Source: Candidatus Staskawiczbacteria bacterium (GTDB lineage: Bacteria; Patescibacteriota; Minisyncoccia; Minisyncoccales; Staskawiczbacteraceae). From it: a DNA stretch of 36,839 bases. Below the pieces are notes generated by a model, which was given only the letters and a program-made list of their open reading frames with translations, was not told the DNA's origin and made no database searches. A program made the position numbers and the translations under genes. Where the stretch lies: assembly GCA_903885445.1 (NCBI GenBank), contig CAISIO010000016.1:1-36839 (forward strand), read 5' to 3'. Shown here in pieces: positions 10,200 to 16,523 of this stretch. Every line of letters starts with the position of its first letter. Positions within the stretch are counted from its first letter, which is position 1.

Positions 10200-10640
10200 T
10201 TAATGGCAGGTAAAAGCAGGCCCGCTAATGTCATTACAAGCCACTGTATAACAATTTCCAGCCGAAATATCTCTCATTGTCTTTTTTCCCGTGGAATCAA
10301 CGCAGAAAGCATTGTTTTTATTAGTGACCAATCCTGAACAGGTACACCAATTTGTACCATTGGCGTAGCACAACGCATTCAATCCAGAAGCAACATTGGA
10401 TATTGCGTTAAGAATAGAATACCCGTATGTTGCGCAAACATTAGTGCTTGTGTTATTATAGGTTCCGGTTTTCTCAAAAACTACTGCCGCGTCTGTCATG
10501 AGCGAGGACAGGTTGCCCTTGATGGCTGCGTCCTTGCCTTTGTTGATAAACCCTGTAACGTTAACCAGCACAATAGCGGCCAATACCGCGATGATGGCAA
10601 TAACCACGATTAACTCAATGATTGTAAAACCTTTTTGCAT
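10200..10640 (-). CDS. Major type IV pilin paralog 1
   Basis: 146 residues from the ATG at 10640. TTG and ATG codons further upstream are in frame, but this start gives the same length and leader as paralogs 2 and 3. Leader MQKG is followed by FTIIELIVVIAIIAVLAAIV with Glu5. The globular part has four or more cysteines and the conserved CVDSTGKK block before a C-terminal Cys pair. Possible N-glycosylation sequons are NLS (in GNLSSLMTD), NNT, NTS and NGT. The first ~50 codons are almost identical in DNA to paralog 2, while the C-terminal half is different. The gene has its own promoter and terminator. Confidence 0.93.
   Translation of the reverse strand: MQKGFTIIELIVVIAIIAVLAAIVLVNVTGFINKGKDAAIKGNLSSLMTDAAVVFEKTGTYNNTSTNVCATYGYSILNAISNVASGLNALCYANGTNWCTCSGLVTNKNNAFCVDSTGKKTMRDISAGNCYTVACNDISGPAFTCH
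10477..10637 (-). repeat. 161-bp direct repeat, copy 1 (pilin N-terminus)
   Basis: This block matches 11018-11178 at an offset of exactly 541 bases with one visible mismatch (C/T) in 161 positions. It covers the prepilin helix and the first part of the globular domain of paralog 1. Outside the block the two genes diverge sharply. Confidence 0.93.
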
Positions 10641-10671
10641 ATTAAACATCAAATTATGTTTATATTCTACT

Positions 10672-10699
10672 ATTTTATCATAAAGCCGTTACAAAACAA
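10672..10699 (-). promoter_or_regulatory. Promoter of pilin paralog 1
   Basis: Minus-strand TTGTTT (10694-10699), a 16-nt spacer, then TAAAAT (10672-10677). The leader to the ATG is about 25 nt and AT-rich, with a weak AAACAT/ATGTTT hairpin. It has no Shine-Dalgarno sequence and no double hairpin, unlike the leaders of paralogs 2 and 3. Confidence 0.55.
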
Positions 10700-10728
10700 A
10701 AGAGCCCCGGTAAAACCGCGGGCTCTTT
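10691..10728 (-). terminator. Intrinsic terminator of pilin paralog 2
   Basis: Minus-strand stem GAGCCC-GCGG / CCGGGGCTC with a short AT loop and one bulge, followed by TTTTGTTTTG. It lies just after the paralog 2 stop codon and overlaps the -35 region of paralog 1. Confidence 0.8.
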
Positions 10729-10746
10729 TTGTGATATCGGGAATAA

Positions 10747-11187
10747 TTACGGACAGACGAACGAGGAGGCGCAAGTAGTCGCCGCGCAGTTTGCCGCTGT
10801 AGTTTCTTTTTTTGTTCCGGTGTAGTCAACACAGAAATAATTACCGACAGTGTTCACTAATTGTGCGCAGGCGCACCATTGAGTGCCGTTATTGCCACAA
10901 TTCATCAAATTACTATTTGAGCCAGCACCGATCATAGCGTTTTTAATTGCTGCCCAAGGACCAGAAGCGCCGCAAACGCTATTAGTGGCGTCTGTGTTAT
11001 ATGCCGCATTCTTTTCGAAAACTACTGCCGCGTCTGTCATGAGCGAGGACAGGTTGCCTTTGATGGCTGCGTCCTTGCCTTTGTTGATAAACCCTGTAAC
11101 GTTAACCAGCACAATAGCGGCCAATACCGCGATGATGGCAATAACCACGATTAACTCAATGATTGTAAAACCTTTTTGTTTTTGCAT
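10747..11187 (-). CDS. Major type IV pilin paralog 2
   Basis: 146 residues: leader MQKQKG, then FTIIELIVVIAIIAVLAAIV. The N-terminal ~55 residues match paralog 1 almost perfectly. The C-terminal part differs but keeps the NGTxWC, CVDxTGxKK and final Cys motifs. GNLSS and NNGTQW contain N-x-S/T sequons. There is no Shine-Dalgarno sequence; the start follows an AT-rich stretch downstream of a two-hairpin leader. A terminator follows the stop, so this is an independent transcription unit in a tandem pilin array. Confidence 0.93.
   Translation of the reverse strand: MQKQKGFTIIELIVVIAIIAVLAAIVLVNVTGFINKGKDAAIKGNLSSLMTDAAVVFEKNAAYNTDATNSVCGASGPWAAIKNAMIGAGSNSNLMNCGNNGTQWCACAQLVNTVGNYFCVDYTGTKKETTAANCAATTCASSFVCP
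11018..11178 (-). repeat. 161-bp direct repeat, copy 2 (pilin N-terminus)
   Basis: Partner of 10477-10637 with one mismatch. The near-identity, including synonymous positions, points to recent duplication or gene conversion between adjacent pilin genes. Confidence 0.93.
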
Positions 11188-11216
11188 TTTTATTATTTTA
11201 TTTGTAATTATAATTG

Positions 11217-11277
11217 TTAAGCGTTCGCCCAGCGATTAACGCCGGGCGCCAGGTGTTCATCACCCGGCGACCTTTAG
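11217..11277 (-). promoter_or_regulatory. Double-hairpin leader element A (5' UTR of pilin paralog 2)
   Basis: On the minus strand, AAAGGT-CG precedes hairpin 1 (11267-11249: CCGGGTG, loop ATGAA, CACCTGG). Hairpin 2 follows directly (11248-11226: nine-base arms CGCCCGGCG and CGCTGGGCG, loop TTAAT), then CGAACGCTTAA. Each stem has one mismatch. The element ends ~30 nt before the pilin ATG, and no U-run follows, so it is not an ordinary terminator. A related element with compensating stem changes precedes paralog 3. It is probably an mRNA structure affecting stability or translation; no known riboswitch class was recognised. Confidence 0.8.
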
Positions 11278-11298
11278 AATAAGTTTTCCCTTATTATA
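11278..11298 (-). promoter_or_regulatory. -10 box and overlapping inverted repeat, pilin paralog 2
   Basis: A perfect minus-strand TATAAT lies at 11293-11298; no good -35 is visible 16-18 nt upstream. An inverted repeat AATAAG-N6-CTTATT (11278-11295) overlaps the -10 box and the predicted start site. Paralog 3 has a comparable AATAG-N6-CTATT repeat in the same place. The weak -35 and the conserved repeat suggest control by an activator or repressor. Confidence 0.55.
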
Positions 11299-11338
11299 CA
11301 ATAAAGACAAACAATAGTGTATGTGTATAACTCGCGCT

Positions 11339-11347
11339 TGTGGATAA
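11339..11347 (-). promoter_or_regulatory. Perfect DnaA-box 9-mer upstream of pilin paralog 2
   Basis: The minus strand reads TTATCCACA, the consensus DnaA box. It lies ~40 nt upstream of the paralog 2 -10 box, between that promoter and the terminator of paralog 3. Identical 9-mers occur at 12000-12008 and 19350-19358. Binding is not shown. Confidence 0.5.
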
Positions 11348-11354
11348 ACGGCAC

Positions 11355-11390
11355 AAATAAAAACACCCCGCTTTTAAACGAGGTGTTTTT
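11355..11390 (-). terminator. Intrinsic terminator of pilin paralog 3
   Basis: AAAACACC pairs with GGTGTTTT around CG-flanked AT bases (stem arms ~11360-11368 and 11379-11390), with a T-run on the minus strand. It lies 14 nt past the paralog 3 stop codon. Confidence 0.85.
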
Positions 11391-11403
11391 AAATCTTAAA
11401 TCT

Positions 11404-11844
11404 TTATGGGCAAACTGTCGCGGTCCAAGCGGTAACACAGGTTGCGGCTGCAATCGTCTTTTTTGTTCCAGTCGAGTCAACACATAGGGCGTTAACTTTA
11501 TCGTTTACCAATTGAGCGCAGGCGGCCCAAGTAGTTCCAACTGTAGCTGTTTCGCTGATGTCCACGTTACAGGCGGACTTTCCAGTGTCTCCTCTTGTTG
11601 CATCCACTGCATCCAGCGCAGCCTTAACTGTAGCGCTCGTGCAAAGACCCGTGTAGGTGCTGCTGTGTGTATCATAGAAAACTGCTGCATTTGTCATGAC
11701 GCTGGCCAAATTTCCTGTAATTGACGCATCTTTTCCTTTTGCTATATACTGGGTGACGTTAACCAACACAATGGCGGCCAATACCGCGATGATGGCGATA
11801 ACAACGATTAATTCAATGATTGTAAAACCTTTTTGTTTTTGCAT
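11404..11844 (-). CDS. Major type IV pilin paralog 3
   Basis: 146 residues: leader MQKQKG and the same FTIIELIVVIAIIAVLAAIV helix as paralogs 1 and 2, but the DNA is more diverged. The next residues (NVTQYIAKGKDASITGNLAS) and the globular part differ, while the CVDSTGTKK block and terminal cysteines are kept. NVT at the helix end is the only obvious sequon and is probably buried. The leader has a double hairpin and there is no Shine-Dalgarno sequence. It has its own promoter and terminator. Confidence 0.93.
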   Translation of the reverse strand: MQKQKGFTIIELIVVIAIIAVLAAIVLVNVTQYIAKGKDASITGNLASVMTNAAVFYDTHSSTYTGLCTSATVKAALDAVDATRGDTGKSACNVDISETATVGTTWAACAQLVNDKVNALCVDSTGTKKTIAAATCVTAWTATVCP

Positions 11845-11883
11845 TTTTTATTGTTTTAATTAATTTTTTCTTAATTTATTATC

Positions 11884-11946
11884 TTAAGCAGATTCGCCAA
11901 GTGATGAACACCTGGCGTCCAGTGTTAATCACTGGACGACCTTTAT
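11884..11946 (-). promoter_or_regulatory. Double-hairpin leader element B (5' UTR of pilin paralog 3)
   Basis: The minus strand reads AAAGGT-CG, then hairpin 1 (11936-11918: TCCAGTG, loop ATTAA, CACTGGA). Hairpin 2 follows (11917-11895: CGCCAGGTG, loop TTCAT, CACTTGGCG), then CGAATCTGCTTAA. Flanks and architecture match element A, while stem bases change in pairs (for example GCG/CGC against GTG/CAC). This paired change supports a real RNA or DNA hairpin rather than chance. It starts ~15-20 nt after the predicted transcription start and ends ~40 nt before the ATG. Confidence 0.8.
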
Positions 11947-11988
11947 AATAGTTTCCTCTATTTTACAAGATTAAAGCTGGCGCTACAA
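11947..11988 (-). promoter_or_regulatory. Promoter of pilin paralog 3 with overlapping inverted repeat
   Basis: Minus-strand TTGTAG (11983-11988), a 17-nt spacer, then TAAAAT (11960-11965) preceded by TG. An inverted repeat AATAG-N6-CTATT (11947-11962) overlaps the -10 box and start site, matching the arrangement at paralog 2. Confidence 0.7.
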
Positions 11989-11999
11989 TACAAGGGGGC

Positions 12000-12008
12000 T
12001 GTGGATAA
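12000..12008 (-). promoter_or_regulatory. Perfect DnaA-box 9-mer upstream of pilin paralog 3
   Basis: TTATCCACA on the minus strand, 11 nt upstream of the paralog 3 -35 box and directly after the stop codon of pilin paralog 4. It has the same relation to its pilin promoter as the box at 11339-11347. Confidence 0.5.
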
Positions 12009-12009
12009 C

Positions 12010-12465
12010 TTAACTTCCGCAAACTTCCGGCACAATTTCAGGGCATTCGGTTAGATTGTTTGCTGAACAATCCAAACTGCACATTTCTTTTTTCACTCCC
12101 CTGCTATCAACGCAAAACGCCATATTTGAATCGGTAAACTTCTGCGCGCAGGCAGCCCAGGATTGATAGTTATTGCCGGAATCAACATTACAATTAAAAA
12201 TAGCGCCGGGAGGCATTTGCGCGATGGCGTTTTCAACCACGTTTGAAGTGCAAAAATCATTGTCGCTGTCGCCATAAGCGTTGGGAAATCCGTTATAATA
12301 AACCTCGCCTGCTGGCACCAAAACAGCCAAGTTTCCGGAAATGTTTGAATCTTTTCCCTTGCTTATATACTGGGTGACGCTAAACATAATAATTCCCGAC
12401 AAGACAGAAATTATCGCGATGACAACAACCAGTTCAATAATAGTAAAACCCTTTGAACAGTTCAT
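12010..12465 (-). CDS. Type IV pilin paralog 4 (divergent, pilC-linked)
   Basis: 151 residues from the ATG at 12465; an in-frame TTG two codons upstream is possible. Leader MNCSKG is followed by FTIIELVVVIAIISVLSGII with Glu5. It keeps GKDxxIxGNLA, WAACAQ and the CVDSRGVKK block, but its cysteines and C-terminus (CPEIVPEVCGS) differ from the other three. An NLT sequon is present near the end. Its start lies 9 nt after the pilC stop and there is no separate promoter or evident terminator, so it is the last gene of the pilM-pilC operon rather than part of the individually controlled array. Confidence 0.9.
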   Translation of the reverse strand: MNCSKGFTIIELVVVIAIISVLSGIIMFSVTQYISKGKDSNISGNLAVLVPAGEVYYNGFPNAYGDSDNDFCTSNVVENAIAQMPPGAIFNCNVDSGNNYQSWAACAQKFTDSNMAFCVDSRGVKKEMCSLDCSANNLTECPEIVPEVCGS

Positions 12466-12474
12466 TTTCAAAAA

Positions 12475-13683
12475 TTATATCGTATTTAAGGCTCCGTATA
12501 GCGGCTCTATGACAGAAACCGCCAAAAGCGCGACAGCGGCTCCCATAAAAATAATCAAAACCGGCTCCAAAAGCGCAGTGAAGGTTGCTACTGCCTGCTT
12601 AACCTCTTTTTCGTAAAATTGTACTATCTGCATCAAGTTTCTGTCCAAGGTTCCTGTTTCTTCGCCAACCTGTATCATTTGCACCACAAAAGGCGGGGCA
12701 TAATTGGGATATTTTACCAGCACAGAACTTATTCTTTCTCCTCCCGAAACTCTTTCTTCTGTTTCAGCCAGCATTTTTTTGTAAACAATATTTCCGACTG
12801 TTTCTTTTGTAATGCTCAGCGCGTTATTAATTGAAAGCCCAGCGGCAATTAGAGTGGAAATGTTTTCTGCAAAACGTATCAAAAATATTTTTTTTAAAAA
12901 TCCGCTCAAAATTGGCACTTTCAAAGACAGTTCATCGTATCTTTCTTTCCCTCCTTTGGTGGTGAAATAATAAATTATAAATAAAATCAAAGCGATGAAA
13001 GCCAGCATCAAAATCCAGCCGTAACTTGCTATAAAACCGTAAAAGTTAATCATCAGCATTGTGAAAGCCGGCGGTTTTGCCGTGGTTTGTTTTAACAAAT
13101 CAATAAGACGGGGCATAACGAAGAACACGACAATCGGAATTACTATAAGAAGAACCGCGATAACGAAAGCCGGGTAAATTAACGCTCCTGTTATTTGGGA
13201 AGAAATATCATGCTCCCTTTCCAAGTGGTCTGAAAGATAAGCAAGCGATTCGGAAATTTTTCCGGACGCTTCTCCTGTTTTTATCAAACTTACATAGAAG
13301 ACATTAAAAGTTTCGGGGAACGCGGCAAGCGCCACAGACAAAGAATTTCCTTCTTCAACCAGCTGGGAAATTTTTAAAATCTTTTCTTTAAAATTTGGGT
13401 TTTTTATCTGGATTGCCAAACTCCGCAAGCTCTGGGTCACCGCAACCCGCGATTGCATCATCACGGAAAGCTGGCGGGAAAATATCGCCAAATCTTTTTT
13501 GGAAACCTTATTTAAAAAATCTATCCCGCCCGAACGGAAAATCGCAGGAGCTTGCTCTTTTATGGAAGTGACGAAAATATTGTACTTTTGTAAAAGCGCG
13601 GCAGCCGCCTCTTTTGACGACGCTTCAACCGTGCCGGTTTCGGCCTTGCCCTCTTTAGACCTGGCCTGATATATATATTTCAT
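12475..13683 (-). CDS. pilC: Type IV pilus inner-membrane platform protein PilC/GspF
   Basis: 402 residues, the usual family length. It begins with the short beta module typical of the family (YIYQARSKEGKAETGTVEAS). Two T2SSF domains follow: one at ~70-195 with an EEGNSLSVALAAFPETF motif, the second at ~270-395 with SGGERISSVLVKYPNYAPPF and EETGTLDRNL. Three or more membrane helices are visible, including the C-terminal VLIIFMGAAVALLAVSVIEPLY. PilC anchors the PilB/PilT motors at the membrane. The ATGA overlap with pilT shows coupled translation. Confidence 0.95.
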   Translation of the reverse strand: MKYIYQARSKEGKAETGTVEASSKEAAAALLQKYNIFVTSIKEQAPAIFRSGGIDFLNKVSKKDLAIFSRQLSVMMQSRVAVTQSLRSLAIQIKNPNFKEKILKISQLVEEGNSLSVALAAFPETFNVFYVSLIKTGEASGKISESLAYLSDHLEREHDISSQITGALIYPAFVIAVLLIVIPIVVFFVMPRLIDLLKQTTAKPPAFTMLMINFYGFIASYGWILMLAFIALILFIIYYFTTKGGKERYDELSLKVPILSGFLKKIFLIRFAENISTLIAAGLSINNALSITKETVGNIVYKKMLAETEERVSGGERISSVLVKYPNYAPPFVVQMIQVGEETGTLDRNLMQIVQFYEKEVKQAVATFTALLEPVLIIFMGAAVALLAVSVIEPLYGALNTI

Positions 13684-14744
13684 CTTAATAAGTTTCTTAC
13701 TTCGCCAGGATCTAACGCGTAATCAACAGCGTTTTTCAAAGATATTTCTTTCTTTCTCACCAAATCAACCATTGCCCTGTTTGAAGAAATCATCCCCTCT
13801 TTGGCGGAAGTTTCTATAACAGCAGGAATCTCGTGCGTCTTGTCTTCTCTTATCAAGGTTGATATTGCGTTATTACAAATCATCACTTCACAAACCGGAA
13901 TAAACCCGCCTTTAATTCTTGGAATCAGTCTTTGAGAAATTATTCCCAAGAGCGAACTGGACAATTGGAATCTGATTTGGTTTTGCTGGTCGCCGGGAAA
14001 AACATCAACTATCCTGTGGATTGTCTGCGCCGCCGAGTTTGTGTGCAAAGTTGCGAAAACCAAATGCCCGGTTTCCGCCGCGGTAATTGTTGTAGAAATA
14101 GTTTCAAGGTCGCGCATTTCTCCCACCATAATCACATCCGGGTTTTGCCGGAAAGTAGACCTTAATGCTCCCGCAAAACTCAACGTGTCCAATGAAACCT
14201 CTCTCTGGTCTATAATCGCCCGGTCAATCGGATAAGTATATTCTATGGGGTCTTCAATTGTTATTATGTGAGATGACCTTGTGTGATTTATCTCGTCTAT
14301 CATGGCGGCCAAAGTTGTGGTTTTACCCTGACCGGAAGCTCCTGTCACCAAAATAAGACCTTGGGGACGGGACACAAAATCGTGCAAAATCGGAGGCAAG
14401 CTAAGCTCTTCAATTGTTCTTATATCGGAAGGAATAAAACGCAACGCCAAACTTATGGTTCCTCTCTGGAAAAAAGCATTAATCCTGAACCTTCCTTTGC
14501 CTCCGTGGTCGTAAGAAAAATCCATTTCTTTTTCCTCTAAAAATCTTTTTTTCTGAACTTCCGACATTATTGAAAAAGCTATGCCCTCAGAATCCTTGTC
14601 GGTAATTATTTTTTCCTGGCCCAAAGGAACCAATTGGCCGGTAATCCTTATATTCGGCGCGTGCCCGACGCATATGTCCAAGTCAGAGGCCTCCTCTTGG
14701 ACTGCTATGTCTAAAAGTTTTTTTAAATACGATAAATAATCCAT
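13680..14744 (-). CDS. pilT: Type IV pilus retraction ATPase PilT
   Basis: 354 residues. Walker A is GASGQGKTTT (~residue 138), a variant of the usual GPTGSGKST. Also present are the Asp box (IITIEDPIEYTYPID), Walker B (PDVIMVGEMRD) and a His box (GHLVFATLHTNSA). The N-terminal PAS-like part has SDLDICVGHAPNIRITG. The family depolymerises pilin subunits to drive retraction, twitching and DNA uptake. The C-terminal region keeps a recognisable but altered AIxxLIRE motif (AISTLIREDKTHEIP). It lies between pilB (18-nt gap) and pilC (4-nt overlap). Confidence 0.95.
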   Translation of the reverse strand: MDYLSYLKKLLDIAVQEEASDLDICVGHAPNIRITGQLVPLGQEKIITDKDSEGIAFSIMSEVQKKRFLEEKEMDFSYDHGGKGRFRINAFFQRGTISLALRFIPSDIRTIEELSLPPILHDFVSRPQGLILVTGASGQGKTTTLAAMIDEINHTRSSHIITIEDPIEYTYPIDRAIIDQREVSLDTLSFAGALRSTFRQNPDVIMVGEMRDLETISTTITAAETGHLVFATLHTNSAAQTIHRIVDVFPGDQQNQIRFQLSSSLLGIISQRLIPRIKGGFIPVCEVMICNNAISTLIREDKTHEIPAVIETSAKEGMISSNRAMVDLVRKKEISLKNAVDYALDPGEVRNLLR

Positions 14745-14762
14745 AAAACTAATTTTTAATTT

Positions 14763-16520
14763 CTATTTTTCTTCTGTTGCCCTTATAATCTCTTCAACTG
14801 TTGTGAGGCCCTTCAAAACTTTTAAAATACCCTCCTGTTCCATGGTAAGCATGCCTTGCTTTTGGGCAGATTTAAAAATCTGGCTTTCAAGCGCGTTTTT
14901 CTGTATTAATTCCGCTATTTCGTCCGTCATTGATAAAACTTCATAAAGCCCGACCCTGCCGGCATAACCCGTCAAACCGCACGCGTCGCATCCTTTTGCC
15001 TCGTAAATGAAAAGCGGATCTTCCATTTTCAATTCGGCTCTTGCGGCTGAAGGCAAGTTTTTAACTTTTTCCAAAATATAACTTCTTATTTTTTCTACCG
15101 GTTTGATTTTTATTTTACATTTCGGACACAAAGTCCTGACCAATCTCTGGGAAATGACAACCCTCAAGGTGGAAGGGATTAAAAACGGCCTGACGCCCAT
15201 ATCAATCAATCTTGGAATCACTCCCACAGAAGAATTGGTGTGCAAAGTTGAAAGCACAATATGCCCGGTCAAAGCCGCGTTTATTGCCAAGCTGGCTGTT
15301 TCTTCGTCCCTGATTTCTCCGACCATGATAACGTTCGGATCTTGCCTTAAAATTTGCCTTAATCCGTGAGCAAAAGTATATCCTATCTCCGGCTTTACTT
15401 GCGACTGGTTAATCCCCGCAATCGAATATTCAATCGGGTCTTCAACCGTGACAATGTTTACCGAATCCTGGTTTAAAATTCGCAAAATCGCGTACTGGGT
15501 TGTTGTTTTTCCAGAACCCGTCGGACCTGTGAATAATATCATTCCGTACGGCTTTTTTATCGCGATTTTTATAACATCCAAACTTCTTCCTGTTATTCCC
15601 AGATCCTCAAAAGACCTTGATGCTGTTGTGGCGTCCAAAACCCTCAATTCAACTTTTTCACCGTAAAGGGTTGGAAATGTCGAAACCCTGAAATCAACGT
15701 CGGTGTTGTTTATTTTTATTGAAAACCTTCCATCCTGGGGAAGCCTATTTTCATCTATTTTCAGCCCCGAAAGAATTTTAATCCTGGCAACAACCGCCGG
15801 ATGGACTTTTAAAGGCAAAAATAAACTCGGATGTAAAACTCCATTTAATCTGAAGCGGACGGTCAGTTTATCTCTGCCCGGCTCAATGTGAATATCAGAA
15901 GCGTGCCCCTCTACCGCGTGCCTTAATATCACCAAAACCATTTTAATTATCGGCGCCTCTTCCGCTATCGCTTGCACCGACGCGTTTTCAGACAGGCTTC
16001 CTGAAGATTTTTCAGAATATTCTCCTGTTTCCCCGCCCAACGCTTCTAGGGCCTTTTTAGTTTCAGTTGATATGTTTTTGCGCTGTTTTAACAGATTAGC
16101 CAAATTCCCGGGAGTAATCAGATAAACCTGATAAGCGAAATTTTCCTGGTTGGCCAAAAATCTCAAAGCGTTCTGGGCGGCTATGTCTTCGGGATAAACC
16201 ATCCCGATTTGCAAAGAATTCGACTGCGATTTTGACGGCACGTCGGTTCCTCTGGCTATGGCGGCCATTTTGTAATTAATAGACGCTTCTTCGGGTATTA
16301 ACTCCAAAACATCAGCAGGGACATCTTCCGCCCTTATTTTTTTTAAAGGAATGCCTAAAACCTTGCTTTTTAAGTTAAAAAGAAAATCCTCCGAAACAAT
16401 GTTTTTGCTCAAAATAATTTCTTCCTCCGTCCTGCCGGTTTCCTCTACTTGTTTTTTTAGTTCGCCCATCTTCTCTTCGGAGAAAAATCCTTGAGCGAAT
16501 AATTCTTGTAATAATTTCAT
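14763..16520 (-). CDS. pilB: Type IV pilus extension ATPase PilB/GspE
   Basis: 585 residues, typical of PilB. An MshEN-like N-terminal domain (~1-150) precedes the motor. Motor motifs are the arginine-rich AIAEEAPIIKMVLVILRHAV and SDIHIEPG stretches, Walker A GPTGSGKTTT (~345), Asp box IVTVEDPIEYSI, Walker B PNVIMVGEIRDEETA and His box GHIVLSTLHTNSS. A tetracysteine zinc site follows: CPKC and CDACGLTGYAGR. It powers pilin polymerisation with PilC, PilM, PilN and PilO, all encoded beside it. Confidence 0.96.
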   Translation of the reverse strand: MKLLQELFAQGFFSEEKMGELKKQVEETGRTEEEIILSKNIVSEDFLFNLKSKVLGIPLKKIRAEDVPADVLELIPEEASINYKMAAIARGTDVPSKSQSNSLQIGMVYPEDIAAQNALRFLANQENFAYQVYLITPGNLANLLKQRKNISTETKKALEALGGETGEYSEKSSGSLSENASVQAIAEEAPIIKMVLVILRHAVEGHASDIHIEPGRDKLTVRFRLNGVLHPSLFLPLKVHPAVVARIKILSGLKIDENRLPQDGRFSIKINNTDVDFRVSTFPTLYGEKVELRVLDATTASRSFEDLGITGRSLDVIKIAIKKPYGMILFTGPTGSGKTTTQYAILRILNQDSVNIVTVEDPIEYSIAGINQSQVKPEIGYTFAHGLRQILRQDPNVIMVGEIRDEETASLAINAALTGHIVLSTLHTNSSVGVIPRLIDMGVRPFLIPSTLRVVISQRLVRTLCPKCKIKIKPVEKIRSYILEKVKNLPSAARAELKMEDPLFIYEAKGCDACGLTGYAGRVGLYEVLSMTDEIAELIQKNALESQIFKSAQKQGMLTMEQEGILKVLKGLTTVEEIIRATEEK

Positions 16521-16523
16521 GCT

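Noticed and set aside
11217-11277. Double hairpin as a known c-di-GMP or other riboswitch
   Set aside because: None of the conserved core bases I know for c-di-GMP-I/II or other common classes is seen; both loops are 5-nt AT-rich loops.
11217-11946. Double hairpins as integron attC sites or IS200/IS605 ends
   Set aside because: The GTTRRRY/RYYYAAC core sites of attC are not present, no integrase or TnpA gene is near, and no open cassette lies between the elements.
11339-12008. The DnaA boxes as the chromosome origin
   Set aside because: dnaA, dnaN and other usual origin neighbours are absent, and the boxes are spread between transcribed pilin genes rather than clustered beside an unwinding region.
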